DNA of 64,000 nucleotides. Source: Rotaria socialis. Its lineage: Eukaryota > Rotifera > Eurotatoria > Philodinida > Philodinidae. The notes beneath the pieces are model-generated. The model was given only the letters and a program-made list of their open reading frames with translations, was not told the origin of the DNA and ran no database searches. Below, one piece after another: positions 34,761 through 45,658 of the stretch (its first letter is position 1; each line of letters starts with the position of its first letter). The DNA lies in contig CAJNYU010003848.1 of assembly GCA_905331475.1 (NCBI GenBank), positions 22,447-86,446 of the forward strand. The letters are read 5' to 3'. The position numbers and the translations under genes are program-made.

Positions 34761-35341
34761 TTTGTGTACTCAAAAAAAAGAGTACACTATAGAATCGGTC
34801 AGTGTGTCCGGCCGTCCGACAGTTTATTCGATAACTCTTCGCAATTACATTCGATTGAGCTGAAATTTTGTGCACAGAATTGTCTCATCAATATCTCGGC
34901 CGAGTTCGAAAATGAGAAGGATCCGTCAAGAAATGGCTGAGTTTGTCAAAAAAATTCTCATTTTGACCAGACCATCCCTGAGGCGGAGGGAATACAGAGA
35001 TTTTTTCAAACGAAATATTTTTCTCAGAATTATCCACAAAATATATAAATCGATTCAGTTTTTAACGCTGATCCCGAATCTGGTATTAGTTTTGAACTAA
35101 ATCATAGTTTTCTAACGAAACATTGCCTGAAAAAGTCTCAAAATGCACAAACTGCATCCAGAAATCAAATTGCCTAGTTTCTCATGATAATTTTGGTGTT
35201 CAAACATTCTAGAATGACTCATATGTCCCATGCACTTTTTGCAGTACACATAACTCTCGGATGAAATCCGAAGTTTCCACATTTTTTTTCTATTGGTTAT
35301 AATATACTTGGTCTCAATTCGAATCATATCTGCTTTCAACT
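34761..35341. repeat. Probable dispersed-repeat fragment with hairpin start
   Basis: It opens with a perfect 8-bp stem (GTGTACTC at 34764-34771, GAGTACAC at 34780-34787) around an A8 loop, then a GC-rich GTGTCCGGCCGTCCG box, and continues in a composition unlike the flanks. The frame at 34870-35100 lies within it and looks non-genic. Repeat status is inferred from composition and the hairpin only. Confidence 0.35.
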
Positions 35342-35823
35342 ATGTTCTTACTTTCGTCTATTGCTATTGCTTCTTTTCCTTTTCTTAGTAAGTCAGCAAA
35401 TTAACAAATAGTTGGTAAGTTATTATGCATTCATACACTTTTAGCTACGAGTCAAATGACTGAGGGTCTTCATTGTTATGCCTGTGTAAACTGCAATGAT
35501 CCATTCAATTCAACCAACGTTCTAATAACGCCTTCAGTTTCTACTCCATCATGGTTTTGCTCAGTAAGTCGATTTTGTTGTAATTATATGGCATTCAGAT
35601 TGAACTATATGCATTTCAATTAGAAAAAAAAACAGTGCATTATAATACTTCTCGAAGTTTGATACAATCATGCGCACATTATGGTACCGTTGATAATGGC
35701 CAATGGTGTTGTCAAACTGATCTTTGTAATCGAGCGAAGAAAGATCTACTAATAAGTAGTTATATTTTTGGCATAAGTTTATTGATGGCTGAGTTTTTCT
35801 TTCAAAATATTGTTGATTTGTAA
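35342..35823 (+). CDS. Ly6/uPAR-like three-finger protein, copy 1
   Basis: Three exons: 35342-35387, 35445-35563 and 35599-35823, about 129 residues. Exon 1 encodes a signal peptide (MFLLSSIAIASF). The mature part has LHCYACVNC at its start and the diagnostic WCCQTDLCN near its end, then a hydrophobic C-terminus, as expected for GPI anchoring. Exons 1 and 2 are 46 and 119 nt, the same lengths as in the Ly6-like gene at 56850-57304, so the two are paralogues. The acceptor at the equivalent place (AATTAG before an A9 run, 35624) breaks the frame, while an earlier acceptor at 35598 keeps it but leaves a 35-nt intron. An assembly or sequence indel in the A run is possible. Confidence 0.7.
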
Positions 35824-36779
35824 TTAAAAATCATTTTTTATTTGCATTTACACTTTTATCGTTCCCTATAGACTCGAGAGATTTTTTTGCTTTGTTGTTT
35901 TTCATTGAAATAAGTTGATTTTATTAGTGTATCAAAATTCAGTGTTCTGAAATATAAAAATATTATGAATACATGTCTTTGATTTCAAGTGACACGAAAG
36001 CTTGTCTATATCAATGCCACAGCTATGCCATTGTTATAGGATGTTATTTTTCGAGAACCTCTTTTTAAAGAGAGAGCATAACAGCTTTTACTGTTTGAAA
36101 GATGATACTCCTTGCATCGGTTTCTATTAAGTATATTTGACTGAATTTGAAAACTAATAAACTGTTCTTCATAGAATTATGATTAACTGCTAACTATTTT
36201 AATTAAACCACCGTGAATGCTTCTATCGCCCTTTTAATGTTTGCAGTACTAAAAAGTTGCAACAAAGTTTCGTGATACGTTTGTTGTGCAACTGTAATTA
36301 TGAACGAAAAGAACTGCTTATAAATTTCAGTCATAAAGATCGTTGGGTAGAAGGTTACACCGGTTTTAATCACTTTAGATCTGTCGGTCCGATATCTAAA
36401 CCAGAACTAGTTCGGTCGATGGGATGGTCGATATAAATAACTATTTAAATCTGACGTTCGTCTGTTGTTTTTCAACTTTCTTAAAAATTTTCTCTCAGTG
36501 GTCGTCTTTTTTTTGAGTGTATTTTTAAATACACTTACAGTGCCGTGACGACACTGCCGTCGCCGCGGAACTTTGATTGAAAGAATTTTAGGAGGCTATG
36601 TAAACTCGACAGAACGGAACATTTTTGAGTTAAGATTCGCAAATATAAAAACAAATTATACATTCTTCCAACCTATTCTCCCATTCTTGAAATGAAATGG
36701 ATGATTAAATCGTAGTAGTCTACTTAAGATCAAACGTACATTTCTCGTTGAGTACTAATCATTCACTCCTTGAACAGTA
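35824..36779. other. Upstream region of ART-TPR copy 2
   Basis: No gene is seen. A second hairpin/GC-box motif lies at 36516-36570 (stem AGTGTATTT/AAATACACT, then GTGCCGTGACGACACTGCCG). A likely acceptor (CCTTGAACAG) ends 2 nt before the next ATG. Confidence 0.4.
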
Positions 36780-39262
36780 ATGGCAACATCTCATCCATTA
36801 CCAGAGCCAAACGACGGAAATCTTGAGACATTCTCGGTCGTCTGGCTTGATGCTGCTATTAACGATACGAAATTTATCAATGCTCAACGTCGAATTGGTA
36901 AATCTATTCATTATTTGAAGACGTTCACTAAAGTTGACGACTGTGAGAAGTATCTTAAATCTATGCATGAAGGTGATCGAATTGTTTTGGTAGTAGGAAG
37001 TAGCTTAGGTAGAATATTGGTGCCCCGTGTTCATCAGCTGCGGCAAATCTGGTCAATCTATATATTCTGTATGAATAAGAAAAATGAAGAATGGGTCAAG
37101 CATTTCTCAAAAGTAAGCAAACTATATCTTATGTTTACATATAAATACGAAAGAGCTTGTAACAGATCGATTGAGAGAACATCAATAACAATTTCTAGTG
37201 AAAAAATACGAACCTTCTTCGGATAAGCTAGTTGAAGGAATTGAATCCTTTTCTCTTTCAAACACAGAAACAAAATGTTACAGATATGAGAGATTCAGAT
37301 GAAAAATAATGAGTGAACCAACCACACAGGTATTCGCACGTTTCTTTTTTTTTCAAATAACATATTCATTTTCCATTCTAATTAATCAAATCTTATTCTT
37401 TCCTAAAAATTAGCTGATTAAACCAAATCATCGTCTTAGTATCAATTCAATGGATCAGAGAAATTCCACTTCTCTCTAGTCTTCAATTATAGTCTCATTG
37501 CAGTTCAACTAATTATTAATTTTTCAATTGCTATAAGCAATTCTTAACTATAGGATACATTTAACGGAATTATTCTATTTTATTTCAGATTGATGGTGTC
37601 ACCGAAGAGTTAGATGAAGTCGTAGTTCTAGTTCTGTCCATCCAAGATAAATCAAGAATTCAGCGTATTCTTGACCAGCCACTAGCATTAGACATTTTTG
37701 ACACAAGAGCTAACCAAGGAAAATCATCGACTGAACTCAACGGACAGTTTGTGCATTCGCAATTGTTAATAAATTGCTTAATGCGAATGAGGTCGACTCC
37801 AAATGATAAAGCCGACTTCGTTTCTTTCCTCAAGAAAGCCTACGCACACAATGAGTCTAATTTGACGATTGTTCGAGAATTCGAACGCGATTATACACCT
37901 AATCAAGCCCTTCATTGGTATACGAGGCCATGTTTTCTTTTCCAAATATTAAACAAAGCACTTCGTGTACAGAACGTTGACGTACTCTATCTTATTCGAT
38001 TTTTCATTCGTGATGTTGGCCGGCAACTTGAAGAATATAAATTGATATCACCAATTACACTTTACCGATATCAGTTGATGTCAAAAGAGGAACTTGACGC
38101 ATTGAGAAATTCTGTCGGACAACTCATATCCGTGAATTCATTCTTTTCAACGAGTCGTGATCGTGACATAGCATTTTTTCTTTTGAGCGCCGCAGGCCCA
38201 TCAAATAATGATTGTCAAAAAGTTATATTTGAAATACATGCTGATCCTCGACTCGAAAGTATTAAAGCTTTTGCCGACATAACTTCATTTAGCGCTATTC
38301 AAAATGAAGAAGAAGTACTTATGACGTTGGGGTCGATCTTTCGACTCGTCAGCATCCGTCGCCACGACCTAGGATGGGTCATACAAATGAGATTGTGCAG
38401 CGAAAATGATCATGATTTAAAGCCTATAATTGATAAAATAAAATACGACGTCTATGGTGATGACAATGCAAGGAGTAATGCTGGTACATATGGTCACGTA
38501 CTATCGTTGATGGGAAAATACAGTGAAGCTGAAAAATATTTTAATCTGATTCGTAGTGAATTATGTCCTGATGATAAGAAACTAGGTGCCTGTTATCAAA
38601 ATCTTGCTATATTAGCTGCAAAAAAAGGAAACCATGATAAATCTCTCGAATTAGAACAAAAAGCACTCGCAATAAAAAGAGAAAAACTTGGATCAGATGA
38701 TCCACATGTTGCTGATGTACTCTGTAATATGTCCGGTAGTTATTACGAAAAAGGTGATTACAAACAAGCGCTTGAAACATGCAACAATGCTTTGGCTATT
38801 TACAAGCGAACTCTCGGTGAAGACGATCTCAAAATAGCTGGATGTTACTTGAATATGGGTAGTATTCATGAGAAAATTGGGAAAAATATCGAAGCACTTG
38901 AGTATTTTCATAAAGCATTGTCCATTCAAGAGAAACATCTTCCTTCAGATCATTACAGTTTGGGTCAATCGCATCAGAACATTGGAATGCTTCAGTACTT
39001 GCTCGGACATTCTGAAGTTTCATTGGAGCACTTCAAAAAAGCTCTTCAAACTTATGAAAAATCTTGCGCTTCACAAGATATCAACTTTGCATATACATAT
39101 TATGGTATGGGATGTGTTTACATCAGTGAAAAGATGTTCTCAGAAGCACTCATGTATTCAAACAAAGCTCGTGATATCTTTCTTAAGCAGTTGCCTCCTA
39201 GTCATCCTTCAGTTTTTGCAGTCGAACGAAACATTCAACATATTAAACGATTTACTAAGTGA
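36780..39262 (+). CDS. NAD:arginine ADP-ribosyltransferase-like domain with TPR repeats (copy 2)
   Basis: Two exons, 36780-37112 and 37589-39262, phase 0, about 668 residues. The order is the same as in copy 1: an N-terminal alpha/beta domain (VVWLDAAI, IVLVVGSSLGRILVP, SIYIFCMNK), then the ADP-ribosyltransferase core with Arg at about 271 (LYRYQLM), STS at about 298-300 and NEEEVLM at about 351-353, then five to six kinesin-light-chain-type TPRs (for example ALETCNNALAIYKRTLGEDD). All R-S-E positions are intact, so activity is expected. The single intron lies at the same codon (HFSK) as in copy 1 but is longer (476 nt). The start is fixed by alignment with copy 1 and the acceptor just upstream. 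Confidence 0.87.
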
Positions 39263-39315
39263 TAATTGTTTTCTTCCTATCAAAAAGATGTTCTTTTGAA
39301 ACGGGGATATAATTT

Positions 39316-39738
39316 ATGGCCAGTAAAATAAATGATTTGAGTCGTTCGATTAAAAGATGCATTTGATAATGCTGATGAAGCAGAAGCATCAATTGAAAAT
39401 CAATTTTCACAACATTACACACACTATACAGAAGATGGGATAAAAGTATATTAGAGATGCAAAAAAGTTAAGCGTCGCGATCAACAATGTCTTCCTGAGG
39501 CAATTTTTTTCGTATTCTCGACTTGTGCAGACTTCAAGATTTGCCCATAGCGCATAAATTTCTTGCTCCAGAAGCTCAAGAAACTGATGTACATTAGCAA
39601 GGCGGTTTTAGTAGGACTTAAATTATTTATCTATTGTATCATGCAGACCGTGATAGAGTAATCGTGCATGAAACGGAAGCTGAATACGAGCATCATGATG
39701 ACGCACTTCGAGGCGTTGATGAAGTTGCTAAAAATTAA
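39316..39738 (+). pseudogene. Decayed coding remnant downstream of ART-TPR copy 2
   Basis: Protein-like stretches in shifting frames (AFDNADEAEASIENQF and, near 39637-39738, YHADRDRVIVHETEAEYEHHDDALRGVDEVAKN as two halves ending in a stop) suggest a broken gene with charged helical segments. Family unknown. It could be a remnant of a TPR or coiled-coil protein. Confidence 0.25.
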
Positions 39739-40567
39739 ATAGAAGATTTATTTAAACTTGATTTCTACTGGTAAAGCGTATTTTTTTACTGATATAAATT
39801 GAAACTTTTTACTGCTACTTACACTAATAAACTGACCATTTCATCTATTTTATTGATCACTTAAATGGTAGCCTTTTTAAATTTCTTAATTGAAAAAAGA
39901 TCAACTGATGGAAAACATATGCATGCAATGAACATTTATCATTTATTTAAATTGAAGAAAAATTGACGAGCGACAAGATCTACTAAGGTTTTCTAAACTG
40001 TATTCTCGTTTTGTTTCCGATGGAAATCAGGAAGAGAATCAATGTTTAAAACATTTTATATTCGAAAACTGTTCTGATCTATGTATGTACTCTGCAAACT
40101 GAGTTCTTGTGCAAGAAAAAGTTTCGTAACAACTTTAACATTGAATTGTTGACTATTAGTTCGAAACAAGTTCATTTATTACCTCGTGAAATTGTAATTT
40201 AATCATCCAAATTATCGTTTTCTTTTTCATTCTAACCTTCGCAGATGTAAGTCCTGAAGTATCTAAGCTACCAATTTGTTCTTACAAACTGAAAACTTAT
40301 ATTGACTAGCCTAAAGGCAATTCTTTCATGCGAGATGTATATTCCTTGCGTTTAAAGAATATAGTGAAAAATATATCCTTGAACTAGCTTTTTACTTTTG
40401 TAAGCTAACCAGCCATTATAATAGAGTTCACTATTATATACTTATCTGCTATTTGACTCCGTCCTCAATTCAGGCTGTGACATATGATCTTATTAACATG
40501 AGTCTCGTATCCTGACTGCAAAAATTATCTTCAATAGTGAATACCGTGATTTGTATCTGTCCGTTTC
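39739..40567. other. Gene-free spacer
   Basis: No supported feature. I looked here for a signal-peptide exon to pair with the downstream peptide-like exon and found none with an ATG in phase. Confidence 0.3.
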
Positions 40568-40569
40568 AG

Positions 40570-40769
40570 CGACAATTTTTTCTCAAGAGTTTCAGAATTT
40601 CACTGAAATAGATGCTGCTTCAGTGAAAGAAATACAATACAGAATTTTAACATTACGAAACATTTCGATCAACGAAAGCATGATGTATAACAAGGCTGGT
40701 AAAGAAATTTTTATAAAAAAACGAACGCCTCAATGCAAATATTTTCATTTCTGCTTCAAAAATGAATAG
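40570..40769 (+). CDS. Possible 3' exon of a cyclic neuropeptide precursor
   Basis: A good acceptor (CCGTTTCAG) opens a 66-codon frame ending in a stop. It has N-glycosylation-like NIS and NES sites, then a KKR cleavage site followed by TPQCKYFHFCFKNE. A tribasic site followed by a short peptide with two cysteines around an aromatic core recalls urotensin II, somatostatin and allatostatin-C peptides. No signal-peptide exon was found, so the gene model is incomplete. Confidence 0.3.
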
Positions 40770-41252
40770 TTCTTTACTTGTTGATTAAAAGAAATCTTTT
40801 GAAAAATTTTCATTCTAAATCGCAGGAATATTCAAGGACTACCTTTTACTCAATCACATAAAATATTCTACAGAGGCTGTTAATTTTTAGATAATTTAGA
40901 GAAAAAAACTAAATAGTTTTAACTGTTCTTCATGAAATATGAGTGCATGTGCAAACGAAATAAGTATTTACGATAGTAGACAAATAAAGATAACGATAAA
41001 ATCTATGCAAATATTAAATGACTAATTTTATTTTTAGCTCATCAAACAAAAAAAGACTCCTGGTAAAAAAAGATATAAGTTTTCATCGGTGCATGTTTAT
41101 TTTCTTCAGCATTAGAGATCTATTCCTCTCAGTAATTTTCTCTACTCAATGAACATTAGCAGTATTTTTTATCCCTCAAATTCTTTCAGAAAAAAAGATT
41201 ACTTCGACCAATTATTTTCTTTGTAAATTCATTGATATTTATTAATATCTAG
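40770..41252. other. Intergenic spacer
   Basis: Nothing recognisable. Confidence 0.3.
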
Positions 41253-41930
41253 CTATAATTTAACAAGGATATTTGGTATTGAACCACCTTTATAATCTTT
41301 GTACGGGCGTATAGGTTCATTATTTTCATATTTCCAAACCCATGTTGTTGGATCAATAATTGTTACTTCTTTTCCATTCATTTTATTTAGAAAAATATGC
41401 CGCGTTGCATCATTTGTCACTTGAACTAATCCATATTGAAATCCTCTTTGATCACGTGCATAATCACATGCTGTCTTGCGTAATTGGTTAGCGATACCTT
41501 TACCAGCATATTCAGCACGAACAGCACACATTTCTATATATAAAACCAAATTGAGTTTTAATTCTTGTCCAAAATCGCGTGTTACAAATAAATTACACAT
41601 TTCTTCGAGTAAATCATCGAGAGGTACATTATGTACTCTATTTGAAGTATCACATACTGATTCTGTTTCATGTTGCAAATATAAATCGCAGGCTAGCAAA
41701 GCTCCAATAATTTCCATTGTTGATCGATGACGTACAAGAAATGACAGACGTTCAGGAAATAATAATTCTGTTAATGGCCATGAACATTCATCAAAAAGAC
41801 AGGTCGGTGTTGCTCGCTCGAAAACTGTGAGAGGATTATGTGCTGAAAATTCTTCAGCAAAAAGTTTTGCACAATAACGCGCGTCTGCTTCATTGTCGAT
41901 AATTTCATACACGTATTCGCTGTCAGTCAT
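41253..41930 (-). CDS. GNAT-family N-acetyltransferase
   Basis: Single exon, 225 residues from the ATG at 41928-41930; an in-frame upstream ATG at 42008 would add 26 residues of basic and hydrophobic sequence. The acetyl-CoA-binding motif A is visible as EMCAVRAEYAGKGIANQLRK (Arg-x3-Ala-Gly-Lys-Gly, about 138-150, slightly off the R/Q-x2-G-x-G/A consensus), preceded by a beta-4-like strand (LNLVLYIEM) and followed by a beta strand with QVTNDATRHIFLNKM. The arrangement resembles arylalkylamine N-acetyltransferase-like members of invertebrates, but the substrate cannot be named. Location is likely cytosolic. Confidence 0.75.
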   Translation of the reverse strand: MTDSEYVYEIIDNEADARYCAKLFAEEFSAHNPLTVFERATPTCLFDECSWPLTELLFPERLSFLVRHRSTMEIIGALLACDLYLQHETESVCDTSNRVHNVPLDDLLEEMCNLFVTRDFGQELKLNLVLYIEMCAVRAEYAGKGIANQLRKTACDYARDQRGFQYGLVQVTNDATRHIFLNKMNGKEVTIIDPTTWVWKYENNEPIRPYKDYKGGSIPNILVKL

Positions 41931-42220
41931 GTTAACGCATGCAAGAAAGTAAAAACTACTACCGTTCCTCTTATTTTTATTTATGCAGTACAGCCGTCGT
42001 TTTTTCATTCTCCTCTATTTTTTTCCTTCGTTCTATCGATATGTATGGTCTATTTCTTTGTGTCGGGTTTGCCATTTATATGACTTGCTATTTGCACTTT
42101 AACAGTATAGAAAATATATACTTCATCAGAAATGGAGTACACTGATAACGTTGATCAATAATTTATCATCATCATGAATAACTAAAAATGTTTTTTACTC
42201 TACGCTGGAAATGATGACAA
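41931..42220. other. Upstream region of the GNAT gene
   Basis: Contains the GNAT promoter side and the left 8-bp target copy (GATGACAA, 42213-42220) of the next element. Confidence 0.35.
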
Positions 42221-42371
42221 CAGAAATGGGCAAGTCAAGTCAAAAAATGACTTGACGATGTTTTTGAATGAATTATGACTTGACTTGACTTGACTTGACT
42301 TGGAACTGTTTTTGGCTTAGCTAAGACTTGACTTGACTTGAGTCGCAAAAACGCTGACTTGCCCATCTCTG
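42221..42371. mobile_element. hAT-type MITE with (ACTTG)n core
   Basis: A 151-bp element whose 17-bp ends match at 16 positions as an inverted repeat (CAGAAATGGGCAAGTCA against TGACTTGCCCATCTCTG). It is flanked by an exact 8-bp direct repeat GATGACAA (42213-42220 and 42372-42379). Ends beginning CAG and an 8-bp duplication are hAT hallmarks. Its core is made of GACTTG/CAAGTC pentanucleotide-like repeats, so it can also fold on itself. No coding capacity. Confidence 0.85.
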
Positions 42372-42379
42372 GATGACAA

Positions 42380-43499
42380 ACCATTTGTTTATTTTTCCAG
42401 CGAACTTTAGAAAATTCATTGTTTCTATTTTCATGGAGAAAGGAAAGACATAGTTGAAAAAATATCTCATAATTGTTTCAATTGAACCACCGAAAGTAAT
42501 TGGAATCGTGATTAAAAATTCTAAAGTTTTGTTTTCTCATTCATAATTTATAGCATTGCTCATTCTTCAAGTTGACCAAGATAAATAAAACCGATTTTGT
42601 TTTCAGGGCGTTCAAACGAATAATCGTTCATAAAGTTTATAAGTATTTGTACATGATAAATCTGAAAATAGTAAAAAATGATAATAGTCTTTCCCAGAGA
42701 GGCGACGTGAGTAAATACAACTGCAAAAAAATGACTGATTTATGTTTTCTCCTGTCCTTTATATTTAAGCCACAGCTGTCATCACGTTATATACTGAAAA
42801 GATTGTAATGGCATTGGCTAACAATTTGTACGAAAACATATATTTATTCTGTATTAATGAATATAAGTACTTGAAGGCAAAATTTATCGGGAAGAATTTG
42901 ATATGAAAATAATCGAAGACATATCAACCATTCGTAAGTTATTCTCGCCGTAGTGAAGGTTATAAACTACCAGAGGAGGCATAAAAATGTGAAAAGAAAA
43001 AAGGTCCTGTAGCTATTCATTCCTCTGTCGTTTAATTAGAATATTTCGTATTATAGTCTCAGTTCTCTATATTGCCTTCATACTATTTTTAGTAGGCATG
43101 CATAGATTATTTCCTAGACATTTATAAACTGTATAAAATACATTTGCATATTGGGTTCTCTAGTTTATGATATATGTGCTCTTTTTTCTTCTTCTTCTGC
43201 TCACAAAGAAAAGAAAATGAAACGAACACAAGTCATGCCGATACTATTGAGGTTTTTCTTCCTAATTTACGTAAAGTATTCACACGCTTTTCGTCATCAT
43301 CTTTTTTGTTGAAAGAAACTTTCTTCCCAGTTACTTCAATCATGATTGTCATCATACAGTTTTCTTTTTCTCTCTCAACAATTCCAAATGTCTAATAAAT
43401 CGTTTTATATCGATTTTTAAGATTTCATTTGTCTACTAGATTGAACAATTAAAACGAAGTAAAAAGAAGAGCTGTTAAATACTAACCTATTTAAATCGA
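42380..43499. other. Gene-free spacer
   Basis: Frames at 42572-42808 and 43174-43395 look random. No repeat or RNA gene was recognised. Confidence 0.35.
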
Positions 43500-44795
43500 A
43501 TGTTTAGAAGTCAACATATTCAATTCGTATTATATCTTTTATCTCCTTTAGTCAATATTTTATTATTCATGTTTATTCTTATTTTTAATCTTATTAAACG
43601 TATATGTTGGCAAGTTTATCTTCTATTTACACGACTTCCGCCAACACAAGCATGGGTAGACCCACGAGAACAAGCACTAATGGTGAAATATATCCAAAAT
43701 TTTAAAAGAAAGCAAAGGTAACGTAAAACATTTTCCTAATCTAAGATTTTTTGTTTTATTCAAACGAAAAGAATTTCTGATGCGACTTTTTTTGGCGAGC
43801 TGAGTAAAAAACGATATGTATTCTCATCTTGTTGATTATTTTGGTTTGGAAACTTTTGAATACTTCAACTACATCTGACGCACATACTAAAAATAACAAG
43901 TAAAGTTTCGGGCAAACTCAATTATTGAAAAGGAGTCCTGTACTCCGTTCGACAGATTGCTTCTTTTAACGATGTCTTCTATTGTGTCGACGAGACTTCT
44001 ATTTTCTTATGTGCTCATAACCTACACATTGTGAATCAGAACGAGATAAAAATCATTTTTATAAATTTGTTCCATTGATCACTGTGGAAGTCTTTTTTAA
44101 GAGAAATAAATTGAAATTCATTTCTATTTAGTCAACAAAAAATATCCATGGTTGAATTTGGTGCTGGTAGTAGTACATTTTTCTTCAGTAGTTTTGTTGA
44201 TTATTATGTTAGTATCGAACATAGTCTCGATTATTGCCGTGAACTCGAGCGTATGGCTCATAATCAATCGCATCGATCTGTAAAAATATTTTATATGGGA
44301 CGTAATTCATCTGGATTTTATATAAAACGTTGCTTTGAACAAAAACCATTGCAATCTGATCAGACGTCACGTATCGAGATTTATTGTGTACCACGAAATG
44401 CATATTCATTAGCAGCGTATCGTTTATGGGCAACAGGTGGACGTAGTACTTATACAATGTACCGTGATTACATCGATTTTCTTTCAGTATATTTTCGTGA
44501 TACGAAATTCGACTTTGCTTTTCTTGATGGGCGTGCACGACCACAAGTTGCTTATGCTTTATTAAAACAATTAAATGGGCCCAATGCAAAAGTATTTATA
44601 CATGATTGGAATCAACGTAAAGCGTACCATATTATTGAGCGAGAGTTTTATAATATAATTGATCAACAAATAGAAAGTACTCAATCGGGCGGCGGAGGTC
44701 TTGTAGTATTAGAAAAGAAGTTCGAAAGCATTGGACAAAGAAATATCAATGATATTGAATGGAAATATGGGAAAGAACCAGAATGGTGGATTTAA
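43500..44795 (+). CDS. Membrane-anchored class I methyltransferase-like protein
   Basis: Two exons, 43500-43717 and 44132-44795, phase 2, 293 residues. A strongly hydrophobic segment at about 10-36 acts as a signal anchor. A basic/Pro linker precedes a Rossmann-like domain with VEFGAGSST at about 80-88 (SAM-binding motif I type), then YYVSIEHSLDYCREL (the acidic end of strand 2) and FDFAFLDGRARPQVAYALL (motif resembling the post-II strand), then KVFIHDWNQRKAYHIIEREF. This matches the layout of small secretory-pathway methyltransferase-like proteins, but I cannot name the substrate. It likely faces the Golgi or ER lumen as a type II protein. Confidence 0.65.
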
Positions 44796-45658
44796 CCAAT
44801 TTTATTTTCAAAAGCTAGTTTGATTATTTTAATCGTAGTCGTCAGAAGGATTATAATGAAACAATAAATAAACTCTTCTGTATTTAATATGATGTAAAGG
44901 ATGAATAGGAAAATTCTTGATATTTAATTTATATAGTTGTGATTAATTGTATGACAAGGAAAACAAAAACTTGATATTTATACGATAAATGGTAATCTCA
45001 TCAAATATTAGGTTACTAGCTTTTGTTTCTTTACAAATGGGAAGCATAGGGTGCCTATGATTTGATGGTATATAAATATTTATGACTATAGCTGGTATCC
45101 GATTTTTCGCAATAATAGTCGATCTTTTACGAATGTATGAAGTTAATCTGTTTATTTTGGAGATTATCATAGACATATGGAAGACTTTACCTTGGAGAGA
45201 GAAAACATATTTTCATAATAACATTCGATCATAAGAATGGCTCTCAGAAAGTACAAGATAATATTATGTTGATAATTTGGCGTAGCTCTCCTATTATTGG
45301 CCCGATATCATATTAAAATAGGAAAGATAAAGTGCGTTTTTTTTTCTATCACAAATTTGTTTCTAAAATACCTTAATATGTTTTTTTTTCTGTTGACAAA
45401 TCATATCTTTGAGATTGTTGAGAAAGAATTAGGACTGTATAGAATTTAGAATGGGAGAAATGTACATTTGATCTATATTGTAAAATATATGTATTTTTTT
45501 GGATATGATTACCAAACCTATAAAACTTATTTGAGACATGTCATTTATTACTATTTATGATGTTTAAAATCGTTGTTATTTTTGTTGCTAATAAAAAACA
45601 GTTTTTAACTGAAATAAATAAATAAATTGGTCAGAATAATCAATATTGACGAAATTTA
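44796..45658. other. Convergent intergenic spacer
   Basis: AATAAA lies near 44862 (+ strand). Nothing else recognised. Confidence 0.35.

Noticed and set aside
42572-42808. Frame after a TTTTCAG acceptor-like site
   Set aside because: Low-complexity Lys/Ile/Asn sequence with no matching exons upstream.
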